Assembly (NCBI RefSeq): GCF_008642355.1
Contig: NZ_CP029193.1
Span: forward strand, 434,001-498,000
Direction of reading: 5' to 3'
DNA length: 64,000 nt
Source of the DNA: Streptomyces venezuelae
GTDB lineage: Bacteria > Actinomycetota > Actinomycetes > Streptomycetales > Streptomycetaceae
Shown: piece by piece, positions 17,648 through 26,161 of the stretch
Numbering within the stretch: the stretch's first letter is position 1
Layout: each line of letters starts with the position of its first letter
Notes under the pieces: generated by a model
Told to the model about the DNA's origin: nothing
Databases searched by the model: none
What the model saw: only the letters and a program-made list of their open reading frames with translations
Position numbers and translations under genes: made by a program

Positions 17648-17916
17648 CGCCTTTTCCCCGCTTTCGCGCTCGTCACTTCGCCGGTTCCCGCTGCTGGTTT
17701 TGTGCCGCGCGCTGTCCTCGTAGGCCCATGGACGTGCAGGTCCGTACGTCCGCACCTCCGTGAGCCTGCGCACCCGGGCGTGTGCCCGCGCCCGTGCGTG
17801 TCCTCCGGGTGTCGCGGGCGTGCCGTGCGCTGACGGCGTCCGGCCTGCCACGCGCGCACCGGCCACCGGTGAACCCCCCTCTGCCCTCCCCTCCCCTCTC
17901 GCCCCGTGGAGCCCTC
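17648..17916 (+). promoter_or_regulatory. Long structured leader between leader peptide and ssuC, probable attenuator
   Basis: The 269-base untranslated stretch contains several possible stems. GGACGT/ACGTCC lies at about 17729-17750. CACCCGG (17771-17777) pairs with CCGGGTG (17815-17821) and competes with CGGGC-GTGT-GCCCG (17775-17788). CACCGG-CCA-CCGGTG lies at 17857-17871. Overlapping alternatives fit an attenuator, but I cannot identify a definite terminator. No other gene is seen here. Confidence 0.5.
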
Positions 17917-18798
17917 ATGAGCATCAGCCATGCCCCGCCACACCCCACCCCACCCGATATATCCCCCAAGTCCACATCCGAGCTGCCTCCGGGGCCCCAG
18001 CTCCAAGCCCTCGTCCCCTCCTCCACCCGCCGCGCCCGCGTCCCCCGCTGGCTGCGCCGCACCTCGGGACCGCTCGCGCTGCTCGCACTCTGGCAGGTCC
18101 TGAGCTCCACCGGCGTCCTCGCCGGTGACGTGCTCGCCTCCCCCGGGACCGTCGCCCGTGTCGCCGGAGATCTCATCGGGAACGGGTCCCTGCAGAACGC
18201 CATGGGAGTCTCCCTGCAGCGCGTCGCGCTCGGGCTGGTCTTCGGCACCCTCGTCGGGACGACGCTCGCCCTCGTCTCCGGGCTCTTCCGCATCGGCGAG
18301 GACCTCGTGGACGCCAGTGTGCAGATGCTGCGCACCGTGCCGTTCGTCGGACTGATCCCGCTGTTCATCATCTGGTTCGGGATCGGCGAGGCGCCGAAGA
18401 TCGCGATCATCACGCTCGGGGTGTCCTTCCCGCTCTACCTGAACGTGTATGCGGGGATCCGGGGCGTCGACGCCCAGTTGATCGAGGCCGGGGAGTCGCT
18501 CGGCCTGTCGCGGTGGGGGCTCGTGCGGCACGTCATCCTGCCGGGCGCGCTGCCCGGTGCCATGACGGGGCTGCGCTACTCGCTGGGCGTCTCCTGGCTC
18601 GCCCTCGTCTTCGCCGAGCAGGTCAACGCCGACGCCGGCCTCGGTTTCCTCATGGTCCAGGCCCGCGACTTCCTGCGCACCGACGTGATCGTCGTCTGCC
18701 TGGTCGTCTACGCCTTCCTCGGCCTGACGGCCGACTTCGTCGTCCGAACCCTCGAAAGGCTGCTGCTGCAATGGCGACCGACGTTCACCGGCCGGTGA
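17917..18798 (+). CDS. ssuC: ABC transporter permease, aliphatic sulfonate type
   Basis: The 293-residue integral membrane protein has a 45-residue Pro/Ser-rich cytoplasmic N-terminus followed by about six membrane segments, for example TVPFVGLIPLFIIWFGIG. The inner-membrane coupling (EAA) loop reads EAGESLGLSRWGLV then ILPGALPG. The BPD-transp-1 family includes SsuC and TauC; assignment to sulfonate follows from the ssuD gene in the same operon. The ATG at 17917 has GGAG upstream. The gene overlaps ssuB by 28 bp. Confidence 0.88.
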   Translation: MSISHAPPHPTPPDISPKSTSELPPGPQLQALVPSSTRRARVPRWLRRTSGPLALLALWQVLSSTGVLAGDVLASPGTVARVAGDLIGNGSLQNAMGVSLQRVALGLVFGTLVGTTLALVSGLFRIGEDLVDASVQMLRTVPFVGLIPLFIIWFGIGEAPKIAIITLGVSFPLYLNVYAGIRGVDAQLIEAGESLGLSRWGLVRHVILPGALPGAMTGLRYSLGVSWLALVFAEQVNADAGLGFLMVQARDFLRTDVIVVCLVVYAFLGLTADFVVRTLERLLLQWRPTFTGR

Positions 18799-19523
18799 CC
18801 ACGACCGTGTCCTCCGCCGTCCATGTCGACGGGCTGACCCGTGCCTTCGACGGGCGTGCCGTCATCGACGACCTGCACCTCGACGTGCGTCCCGGCGAAT
18901 TCGTGGCGCTGCTCGGCCGCAGCGGCTGCGGCAAGTCGACACTGCTGCGCATCCTCGCCGGGCTCGACCGCGAGATCGAGGGCACCGTGCTCGTGCCGCG
19001 CCGCAGGGCCGTCGCGTTCCAGGCGCCGCGGCTGATGCCGTGGAAGCGGGTGTGGCGCAACGTGCTGCTCGGGCTGCCGGGAAAGCCCCACCGGGACGTC
19101 GCCGAGCAGGCCCTGGCCGAGGTCGGTCTGAAGCACCGCAGCGACGCCTGGCCCAAGACCCTCTCCGGCGGCGAGGCCCAGCGCGCCTCGCTGGCCCGTG
19201 CCCTGGTGCGCGAGCCGGACCTGCTCCTGCTGGACGAGCCGTTCGGCGCGCTCGACGCGCTCACCCGCATCAAGGCCCAGCGGCTCGTCGACGAGTTGTG
19301 GCAGCGGCGTGGCTGCGCTGTGCTCCTCGTCACGCACGACGTGGAGGAGGCGGTGCTCCTCGCCGACCGGGTCCTTGTCATGGACGGCGGCGTCATCGCG
19401 TACGAGACGGAGATCGACCTGGAACGCCCCCGCGGCATCTCCGACCCCCGTTTCGGCGAGCTCCGCGCGGAGCTGCTCGAACGCCTCGGCGTCGAGGCGA
19501 CCGCCGGTGCCTCCGCCGCCTGA
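18771..19523 (+). CDS. ssuB: ABC transporter ATPase, aliphatic sulfonate type
   Basis: The 250-residue ATPase starts inside the end of ssuC, implying translational coupling. Walker A is GRSGCGKST, the Q-loop region is AVAFQAPRLMPWKRVWRNV, the signature is LSGGEAQR, Walker B is LLLLDEPFGALD and the H-loop is LLVTHDVEEAV. The AVAFQ...LMPW pattern is typical of the nitrate/sulfonate/taurine branch. It powers uptake through SsuC. Confidence 0.92.
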   Translation: MATDVHRPVTTTVSSAVHVDGLTRAFDGRAVIDDLHLDVRPGEFVALLGRSGCGKSTLLRILAGLDREIEGTVLVPRRRAVAFQAPRLMPWKRVWRNVLLGLPGKPHRDVAEQALAEVGLKHRSDAWPKTLSGGEAQRASLARALVREPDLLLLDEPFGALDALTRIKAQRLVDELWQRRGCAVLLVTHDVEEAVLLADRVLVMDGGVIAYETEIDLERPRGISDPRFGELRAELLERLGVEATAGASAA

Positions 19524-19599
19524 CGCCTGAGCACCCGCTCCCTACAGCACTGGTCAACGGCCCCATCCCCCGTACCGAAGCGAACGGAACCAATCCACC

Positions 19600-20649
19600 A
19601 TGCGACGACCACGCCCCGCCCCCGCCGCCGCCCTACTGCTCCCCCTCGCTCTGCTCCTCGCCGCCTGCTCCGGCACCTCGTCCGCCGACAGTTCCATCGG
19701 CGGTTCGGGCGGCGGCACCGACGGGAAGGGGTCGCTGACCCTCAATGTCGGTGATCAGAAGGGGGGTTCGGAGGCCGTGCTGCGCGCGGCCGGGGAGCTC
19801 GACGACCTCGATTACAAGATCCGTTGGTCGACCTTCACGTCCGGCCCTCCGCTCCTGGAGGCCATCAACGCCAAGGCCGTCGACATCGGCGGTATCGGGA
19901 ACACCCCGCCCGTCTTCGCGGCGGGTGCCGGGTCGAAGATCACCGTGGTGGCGGCCAGTCACGGCGCCGCCGCCGGGGACACGATCCTCGTGCCGGACGA
20001 CTCTCCGCTGAAGAAGCCGCAGCAGCTCAAGGGCAAGTCGGTCGCCGTGGCGCAGGGTTCGTCCGCGCACTTCAATCTGGTCGCGTCCCTGAAGAGGGCC
20101 GGGCTCGGCTTGCAGGACGTACAGGTCAAGTACCTGCAACCGGCCGACGCGCTCGCCGCGTTCACCAGCGGCAAGGTGGACGCCTGGGCCGTCTGGGACC
20201 CGTACACCTCGCAGGTCCTGCGGGCGAAGACCGGGCGCGTGCTGACCGACGGCGAGGGGCTGTCGAACGGCCTCGCCTTCCAGGCGGCGGCGCCCGGCGC
20301 CCTCGGCGACGAGAAGAAGGCCGCGGCGATCTCCGACTACCTGGACCGGCTCCGCAGGGCCCAGGACTGGGTCTACAAGCACCCCGAAGCCTGGGCGAAG
20401 GTCTGGGCCCAGGACACCGGCCTTCCCTACGACGTCGCGCTGGACGCCGTGAAGCGCACCAACGGCACCCGGGTCCAGGTGGCCGTGGACAAGAACGTCA
20501 TCGCGTCCGAGCAGGAGATCGCGGACACCTTCAGCGATTTGAAGCTGATCCCGCGCCGCATCGACTTCGGCGACTTCGTCGACACCCGCTTCAACGGCGA
20601 CCTGCCGCCCTCCACCACCGAGCCGCGCTCGTACCGCAAGGAGTCCTGA
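19600..20649 (+). CDS. ssuA: Sulfonate-binding lipoprotein of the ABC transporter
   Basis: The 349-residue lipoprotein has a signal with lipobox LLAACS (Cys 23), then a Ser/Gly linker and a periplasmic-binding-protein type 2 fold. Typical SsuA blocks are EAINAKAVDIGGIGNTPPVF, GKSVAVAQGSSAHFNLVASL and KVDAWAVWDPYTSQ. It captures alkanesulfonates outside the membrane and delivers them to SsuBC. The stop lies 2 bp before ssuD. Confidence 0.92.
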   Translation: MRRPRPAPAAALLLPLALLLAACSGTSSADSSIGGSGGGTDGKGSLTLNVGDQKGGSEAVLRAAGELDDLDYKIRWSTFTSGPPLLEAINAKAVDIGGIGNTPPVFAAGAGSKITVVAASHGAAAGDTILVPDDSPLKKPQQLKGKSVAVAQGSSAHFNLVASLKRAGLGLQDVQVKYLQPADALAAFTSGKVDAWAVWDPYTSQVLRAKTGRVLTDGEGLSNGLAFQAAAPGALGDEKKAAAISDYLDRLRRAQDWVYKHPEAWAKVWAQDTGLPYDVALDAVKRTNGTRVQVAVDKNVIASEQEIADTFSDLKLIPRRIDFGDFVDTRFNGDLPPSTTEPRSYRKES

Positions 20650-20651
20650 CC

Positions 20652-21860
20652 ATGAACGTCCACCTGCACTGGTTCCTGCCGACGGGCGGCGACGGCCGCA
20701 CCCTCGTCGACCGGCACGCCTACACCGACGGCGGCATCACCCGCTCCCGCGTCACCCCGGTGAGCGGCGTGCGCGCGCCCGACATCGAGTATCTGGCCCA
20801 GATCGCCAAGGCCGCCGAGCAGCTGGGGTTCGAGGCCGTGCTCACACCGACCGGCACGTGGTGCGAGGACGCCTGGCTGACGACGGTCGCGCTCGCGCAG
20901 CACACGGAGCGGCTCAAGTTCCTCGTGGCGTTCCGCCCGGGTGTCATCTCCCCCGTGCTTGCGGCGCAGATGGCGGCGACGTATCAGCGGATCACCCGCG
21001 GCAGGCTGCTCCTCAACGTGGTGACGGGCGGCGACTCGACCGAGCAGCGGAGGTTCGGCGACCACCTGGACCACGACCGCCGCTACTCCCGCACCGACGA
21101 ATTCCTCTCCGTCGTACGAGGGGTGTGGGGCGGCAAGCCGTTCGACTTCCGCGGCGAGCACTTCCGGATCGACGGCGGCCTCACCGCGCTGCCGCCGGAT
21201 CCGCTGCCGGAGATCTTCTTCGGCGGCTCGTCGGCCGCGGCGGGTCCGGTCGCCGCGCGGCACACGGACGTGTACCTGACGTGGGGCGAGCCGCCCGAGC
21301 AGGTGAAGCAGAAGATCGACTGGATCCGCGGGCTCGCCGAGAAGGAGGGCCGCACGGTCCGGTTCGGCATCCGGCTGCACTCGATCTCCCGCGACTCGGC
21401 CGCCGACGCGTGGGCGACCGCGAACCGGCTCCTCGACGACCTCGACCCGGACACGATCGCCGCGGCACAGGAGGCGCTCGGCCGCAGCGAGTCGGTGGGG
21501 CAGCAGCGGATGCTCGCGCTGCACGGCGGCTCCCGGGACAAGCTGGAGATCTCGCCGAACCTGTGGGCCGGTGTCGGCCTGGTGCGCGGCGGGGCGGGCA
21601 CGGCGCTGGTCGGCAGCCACGCCGATGTCGCCGACCGGATCGAGGAGTACCACGCGCTCGGCGTGGAGCACTTCGTCCTGTCCGGCTATCCGCACCTGGA
21701 GGAGGCGTACTGGTTCGGCGAGGGCGTCATCCCCGTGCTGGCCGCGCGCGGGCTGCTGCCACGGATCCCGGCGTCGCCGCTGTCCGGTGTCCCCGCGGCG
21801 AACGGACGCCCCGCCTCCGCCCCGGGCGGCGCGCCGCTCCTGGTCGCGGGAGGCCGCTGA
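20652..21860 (+). CDS. ssuD: FMNH2-dependent alkanesulfonate monooxygenase
   Basis: The 402-residue enzyme has the luciferase-like TIM-barrel fold and cleaves alkanesulfonates to aldehyde and sulfite with FMNH2 and O2. It starts MNVHLHWFLPTGGDGRTLVD. Diagnostic stretches are LTPTGTWCEDAWL, FLVAFRPGVISPVLAAQMAA, LLNVVTGGDSTEQRRFGDHL and IFFGGSSAAAGPVAARHTDV. About 20 C-terminal residues beyond the E. coli length (381) are Pro/Ala-rich. A flavin reductase partner (SsuE) is not encoded in the operon and must act from elsewhere. Confidence 0.95.
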   Translation: MNVHLHWFLPTGGDGRTLVDRHAYTDGGITRSRVTPVSGVRAPDIEYLAQIAKAAEQLGFEAVLTPTGTWCEDAWLTTVALAQHTERLKFLVAFRPGVISPVLAAQMAATYQRITRGRLLLNVVTGGDSTEQRRFGDHLDHDRRYSRTDEFLSVVRGVWGGKPFDFRGEHFRIDGGLTALPPDPLPEIFFGGSSAAAGPVAARHTDVYLTWGEPPEQVKQKIDWIRGLAEKEGRTVRFGIRLHSISRDSAADAWATANRLLDDLDPDTIAAAQEALGRSESVGQQRMLALHGGSRDKLEISPNLWAGVGLVRGGAGTALVGSHADVADRIEEYHALGVEHFVLSGYPHLEEAYWFGEGVIPVLAARGLLPRIPASPLSGVPAANGRPASAPGGAPLLVAGGR

Positions 21861-21929
21861 GACGGGGCCGGCCCGCCCGTCCGCCCGTCCGCCGGGAAGA
21901 TCCTGGACCCCGATGAAGTTAGTAGAAAC

Positions 21930-23045
21930 GTGAACGACATCGGGGTACGAGACGCGGCCGCCGCAACGACGGTCCAGGACGTGGACGTGGTGGTCATCGG
22001 CGCCGGGCAGGCGGGCCTGTCCAGCGCCTACCACCTGCGGCGGGTCGGCTACGAACCGGACCGGGACTTCGTGGTCCTCGACCACGCGCCCCGGCCCGGC
22101 GGCGCATGGCAGTTCCGGTGGCCTTCCCTGACGTACGGGAAGGTGCACGGCATGCACGCGCTCCCCGGGATGGAACTGACGGGCGCGGACCCCGCGCGCC
22201 CGTCGTCGGAGATCATCGGGAAGTACTTCGAGGAGTACGAGCTCCGTTTCGGCCTGCGCGTGCGACGCCCCGTCGACGTGCGCGGAGTCCGCGAGGGTGA
22301 GGGCGGCAGGCTGCTCGTCGAGACGTCGGCGGGCACCTGGTCGACGCGGGCCCTGATCAGTGCGACAGGCACCTGGGACCGGCCGTTCTGGCCGCGCTAC
22401 CCGGGTCAGGACACGTTCCGCGGGCGGCAGTTGCACACCGCGGTCTACCCGGGGCCCGAGGCGTTCGCGGGACAGCGTGTGATCGTCGTCGGCGGTGGCG
22501 CATCGGGCACGCAGCACCTCATGGAGATCGCCCCGTACGCGGCGTCGACCACCTGGGTCACCCGCAGCGAGCCGGTGTTCCGCGAGGGGCCCTTCGACGA
22601 GAACTGGGGGCGCACGGCCGTCGCCATGGTCGAGGAGCGCGTACGTCAGGGGCTGCCGCCGCGGAGCGTGGTGTCCGTGACGGGGCTGCCCATGAACGAC
22701 GCGATCCGGCAGGCGCGGGCCGACGGCGTCCTCGACCGGCTGCCGATGTTCGACCGGATCACGCCGTCGGGCGTCGAGTGGGACGACGGCCGCCGCGTGG
22801 ACGCGGACGTGATCCTCTGGGCGACCGGCTTCCGTCCCGCCGTCGACCACCTGGCCCCGCTGCGGCTGCGCGAGCCCGGCGGCGGCATCCGCCTGGAGGG
22901 CACGAGGGTCGCCGCGGACCCCCGCATCCACCTCGTCGGCTACGGACCCTCGGCCAGCACGATCGGCGCCAACCGCGCGGGGCGCGCGGCGGTGCGCGAC
23001 GTTCGGCGACTGCTGGCCGGGACCTCGCTCCCGAGCCCCGTCTAG
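21930..23045 (+). CDS. FAD/NAD(P)H-dependent monooxygenase-like flavoprotein (CzcO/FMO type)
   Basis: The 371-residue protein has two Rossmann motifs: VVVIGAGQAGLSSAYHLRRV for FAD and VIVVGGGASGTQHLMEI for NAD(P)H. Between them are RWPSLTYGKVHGMHALPGM and ATGTWDRPFWPRYPG; later come ILWATGFRP and GYGPSASTIGANRAGR. It resembles single-chain flavoprotein monooxygenases more than a simple flavin reductase. It lies 69 bp after ssuD in the same direction, suggesting a sulfur-compound substrate or an electron-supply role. The start is a GTG with a poor ribosome site. Its stop overlaps that of the convergent peptidase gene. Confidence 0.85.
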   Translation: MNDIGVRDAAAATTVQDVDVVVIGAGQAGLSSAYHLRRVGYEPDRDFVVLDHAPRPGGAWQFRWPSLTYGKVHGMHALPGMELTGADPARPSSEIIGKYFEEYELRFGLRVRRPVDVRGVREGEGGRLLVETSAGTWSTRALISATGTWDRPFWPRYPGQDTFRGRQLHTAVYPGPEAFAGQRVIVVGGGASGTQHLMEIAPYAASTTWVTRSEPVFREGPFDENWGRTAVAMVEERVRQGLPPRSVVSVTGLPMNDAIRQARADGVLDRLPMFDRITPSGVEWDDGRRVDADVILWATGFRPAVDHLAPLRLREPGGGIRLEGTRVAADPRIHLVGYGPSASTIGANRAGRAAVRDVRRLLAGTSLPSPV

Positions 23046-24313
23046 CCGAGGTACAGCGTGTAGAGCAGCTTGTCCGGCGTGACGGGCGGGGTGCCCTGCA
23101 GCACTCCCGTGGTGGCGTTCTCGACGAGGCCCTTCTTGACCTGCGCCGGGGTGTCCGTGGGCCGGAAGGCCAGATGCAGTGCGGCCGCGCCTGCGGCGTG
23201 CCCGGTGGCCATCGACGTACCGCTGAGGGTGGCTGTCGCGGTGTCGCTGTCCTTCCAGGCGGAAGGTATCTGCACGCCTGGCGCGAACAGGGACACGCAC
23301 GAACCGTAGTTGGAGGAGGACGCACGGCGGTCGCTCCGGTCGCTCGCGCCGACGCTGATGGTCTCCGGCACACGGGAGGGTGAGGTGGTGCAAGCGCCAC
23401 CGGCCTGGCCTGAGCTGCCCGCGGCGACCGTGTAGGTGACGCCGGAGCGTATGGAGCGCCGCACCGCGCTGTCGAGGACATCGCTGGCGGCCCCGCCGAG
23501 GCTCATGTTCGCGACCGCCGGTTTCGCGGCCTTCGCCGTCACCCAGTCGACGCCCGCGACGACCCCCGCTGTGGTGCCCGCGCCCTGGCAGTCGAGGACG
23601 CGCACCGCGACCGGTCTGGCCTGCTTGGCCACGCCGTACGTCTTCCCCGCCGCGATGCCGCCCACATGGGTGCCGTGCCCGTTGCAGTCGTCGCCGTTCC
23701 TGCCGTCGCCGACGGTGTCGGTCCCGACGGAGGCGCGGCCGGCGAACTCCGCGTGGGTGGTGCGCAGCCCGCTGTCGATGATGTAGATGCTCACGCCGGG
23801 GGCCGTGGTGCGGTAGGTGTACGTGGTGGACAGCGGGAGGCGGCGCTGGTCGATGCGGTCGAGGCCCCAGGGGGCGTTGGGCTGGGTCTGCTCTCCCGCG
23901 CGGTCGACGCGGACCCGGGTGTCCTGACGGACGTACGCGACACGGGGGTCGGCGGCGATCCGGCCCGCCTGTGTCCGGCTCATGCGGGCGGAGAACCCGT
24001 GCAGGGCGGCTCGGTACACGTGCCCGAGCCGTGCTCCTTCGGCCCGCCCGACGAGCTCGCGTGCCACGCCGGACACGGCGGCGGCGTTCAGCGCCTTCGC
24101 GTCCTTCAGGACGACGATCCAACCGTCCGGCACGGCGACCTCGGAACGACCCGCGAGCCGCAGTTCCCCGCCGACGCCGGAGGAGCCGGGCGCGGCATGG
24201 GAGGACGGGGTTACGGCGAGCAGGCCGGTGGCCGTCAGCGCGGCGGAGAGCAGCACCGCTGTCTGCCGCCGACGGGAGGGCATTCTCATTCCCGGTGCAC
24301 CTGAACCTTTCAT
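23042..24313 (-). CDS. Secreted subtilisin-like serine peptidase (S8, proteinase K-type)
   Basis: The 423-residue precursor has a signal peptide (RRRQTAVLLSAALTATGLLA, ending near SHA-AP) and an inhibitor-I9 propeptide of about 80 residues (WIVVLKDAK to AYVRQD). The catalytic domain has Asp in YIIDSGLRTTH (about 177), His in DCNGHGTHVGG (about 213) and Ser in SGTSMATGHAAG (about 361). Single-domain secreted proteases of this type are common in Streptomyces. MRMPSRRR at 24289 is an alternative start. The last four bases overlap the stop of the convergent flavoprotein gene. Confidence 0.93.
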   Translation of the reverse strand: MKGSGAPGMRMPSRRRQTAVLLSAALTATGLLAVTPSSHAAPGSSGVGGELRLAGRSEVAVPDGWIVVLKDAKALNAAAVSGVARELVGRAEGARLGHVYRAALHGFSARMSRTQAGRIAADPRVAYVRQDTRVRVDRAGEQTQPNAPWGLDRIDQRRLPLSTTYTYRTTAPGVSIYIIDSGLRTTHAEFAGRASVGTDTVGDGRNGDDCNGHGTHVGGIAAGKTYGVAKQARPVAVRVLDCQGAGTTAGVVAGVDWVTAKAAKPAVANMSLGGAASDVLDSAVRRSIRSGVTYTVAAGSSGQAGGACTTSPSRVPETISVGASDRSDRRASSSNYGSCVSLFAPGVQIPSAWKDSDTATATLSGTSMATGHAAGAAALHLAFRPTDTPAQVKKGLVENATTGVLQGTPPVTPDKLLYTLYLG

Positions 24314-24470
24314 CGACTGACCAGGGACGGGGTCGGGCCATGTGCGGTGCGGTGCTGAGTGCGGCGGTGCCGTGTGGTGCGCGTGCGTGGTCGCGCTGCG
24401 CGTGCGGTGTCGCGCGCTGCCAGCCTCTCGCGCCGCTCAACGCGGCACAAGAGGCGGGAGGGCCCGCGGC

Positions 24471-25172
24471 TCAGGGAGCCGCGACGTTCACCAGGCTCTT
24501 GTACGGGAGGTAGCGCGGCACGCTGGGTCGGGTCGGCGCCGGAGTGACGCCCTCCAGGCCCTCGATCATCATGCCCAGTTCGACCGTGCCGCCGCTCTCG
24601 GCGAAGCGCCGCCACGCCGACATGTCCCGCCACTCGGCGTGGTTGAGAACCCTGCGGCCGTCCTTGCTCGTGTGGAAGTGGGCCGCGAGAAGCCCCGGCG
24701 GCCGGGTCCGTTCCAGGATCGCAATGACGCCGTCGATGAACGCGCGCTGACTGTCCGGTCCTTCGGTCTCGAAGATGGGGGTGACGAGGGCACCGGGGGT
24801 GCTCTCCGCTCTCTCCTCGGTGGCGTAGCTGCGGTAGAGGGAGTAGCGCACCTCGCCCGGACGTTCGATGCCGAGCACCATCCGGTCGACCCTGCTGATG
24901 TCTTCCGAACACCGGGCCGCGCGGGCCCACTCCCGGTGGGAATCGTCGTCCGTCCACTGCGCGTAGTTGAGGACCTCGCGGCCGTTCTCGCTGAGGAAGG
25001 TGGTGAACGAGAGCATGGCGTCCGGGCGTTCCTGGTGTTCCCATTCCTCGATCACCAGGTCCGCTGCCTGCTTCTGGACCCCCGGGGCCGGCAGGGTCCA
25101 AGAGCTGACGAGGATCGTCCCGGCGTCCGCCCGCCGGACGTCGGGAAAAGCACAAGTTATTGGTGCGGCCAT
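24471..25172 (-). CDS. Protein with two antibiotic-biosynthesis-monooxygenase (ABM)-like domains
   Basis: The 233-residue protein looks like two tandem ferredoxin-like ABM domains. Repeat one has TFLSENGREVLNYAQWTDDD and repeat two has FHTSKDGRRVLNHAEWRDMS, about 110 residues apart. Such domains form dimeric heme- or cofactor-free oxygenases or small-molecule binding proteins; a fused pair would be a built-in dimer. Function is unknown. The ATG at 25172 follows AGGAGGA; a longer frame to 25292 lacks a ribosome site and overlaps the promoter. The 157-bp downstream space to the peptidase holds only GC-rich CGCAC-type repeats. Confidence 0.82.
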   Translation of the reverse strand: MAAPITCAFPDVRRADAGTILVSSWTLPAPGVQKQAADLVIEEWEHQERPDAMLSFTTFLSENGREVLNYAQWTDDDSHREWARAARCSEDISRVDRMVLGIERPGEVRYSLYRSYATEERAESTPGALVTPIFETEGPDSQRAFIDGVIAILERTRPPGLLAAHFHTSKDGRRVLNHAEWRDMSAWRRFAESGGTVELGMMIEGLEGVTPAPTRPSVPRYLPYKSLVNVAAP

Positions 25173-25216
25173 GGTCGGCTCCTCCTGCATACTGAGCGGT
25201 ACGTTCAGAGAAAAGC

Positions 25217-25244
25217 GTTGTACCTGAACCACGGTTGAGGTCAA
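25217..25244 (-). promoter_or_regulatory. Candidate promoter of the ABM-domain gene
   Basis: On the minus strand, TTGACC (25244-25239) and TACAAC (25222-25217) have a 16-bp spacer, 45 bp ahead of the start codon. A GTTCAG/CTGAAC inverted repeat overlaps the -10 and could be an operator. Confidence 0.5.
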
Positions 25245-25305
25245 GGCGGAGCAGGCGTGTCGGCCGAGCGGACCCCCCTGGCCCCATGCCACTTTCGGCC
25301 TCCCG

Positions 25306-26118
25306 CTACTTCGCCTTGTTGAACTCCCCCACGTTCTTCTGGTGTTCCTGGAAGTCGGATGTGAAACGCGTGTCTCCCGGTTTCACGGTGACGAAATACA
25401 GCCAGTTCCCCGGAGTCGGGTTGATCGCCGCCCGCATTGCTTCCTCTCCGGGGTTGCCGATCGGCGTGGGCGGCAGGCCCATGCGTGCATAGGTGTTGTA
25501 CGGACTGTTGATCTTCGTGTCGCGTTCGCTGGTGGCGAGTGTCGAGCGGTTGAGGGCGTAGTTGATGGTGGAGTCCATCTGCAGGGGCATGCCCCGGTCG
25601 AGACGGTTGTAGATGACCCTGGCGACCTTGCCCATTTCCTCCTTGGAACCGGCTTCCGCCTCGATCATGCTCGCAATGGTGACGCTCTGGTAGATGTTCA
25701 GCGCATTCCGGTTCGCACCGGCCGTGACTTGGCCGACGCCGAACTTCTTGTTGGCCGTGTTCACCATGTACGACAGAACGGATGCCGGAGTCGACTCCGG
25801 GCTGAGCGGATACGTGGCCGGGAAGAGGTAACCCTCGGGGTTGCCGTCGGCGTCTTCGGGGAGTTTGAGGTTCGCTTTCGGCAGTGCCTTCTTCGTGGTG
25901 CCGGCGGGCACGTCGAGTGCCTTGTCCACGGCCGCGTACACCTGGGCGGCACGCCACCCCTCGGGGATGGTCAGCGTCTCGGGCCGTTCGTCGTCGTCGG
26001 GAAGCAGCAGCGGCACCGTCACGGCTGCGGCCACGGCGACGGCTCCGGCCGCGATCAGGGCGATCCGGCCCCGTCGCGTCAGTCGAATCGTTCCGCGTCT
26101 CGGAGTCTTGGTCTGCAT
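25306..26118 (-). CDS. Endolytic transglycosylase MltG/YceG-like (short paralogue)
   Basis: The 270-residue protein has a short basic cytoplasmic N-terminus, one membrane anchor (IALIAAGAVAVAAAVTVPLLL, truncated here to the core), a small LysM-like segment and the YceG catalytic domain. The active-site region reads ASMIEAEAGSKEEMGKVARV then IYNRL, with the Glu of the IExE pattern as candidate catalytic acid, and later SPYNTYARMGLPPTPIGNPG. MltG cleaves nascent peptidoglycan to end glycan strands. Streptomyces also carry a longer mltG in the aroE region; this looks like an extra, short copy. Its promoter may lie in the 130 bp towards the ABC transporter or further upstream. Confidence 0.88.
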   Translation of the reverse strand: MQTKTPRRGTIRLTRRGRIALIAAGAVAVAAAVTVPLLLPDDDERPETLTIPEGWRAAQVYAAVDKALDVPAGTTKKALPKANLKLPEDADGNPEGYLFPATYPLSPESTPASVLSYMVNTANKKFGVGQVTAGANRNALNIYQSVTIASMIEAEAGSKEEMGKVARVIYNRLDRGMPLQMDSTINYALNRSTLATSERDTKINSPYNTYARMGLPPTPIGNPGEEAMRAAINPTPGNWLYFVTVKPGDTRFTSDFQEHQKNVGEFNKAK

Positions 26119-26161
26119 GCGGGCACGGTAACCCGCAAATGGTCATATTCCTGGCATATTT

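Noticed and set aside
23042..23045. Four-base overlap of the stops of the flavoprotein and subtilase genes as a special feature
   Set aside because: Tail-to-tail CTAG overlaps are common in dense Streptomyces genomes and carry no clear signal.
20427..24440. Long minus-strand open frame covering ssuA end, ssuD, the flavoprotein and the peptidase
   Set aside because: It is antisense or out of frame to strongly supported genes; the composition is a shadow.
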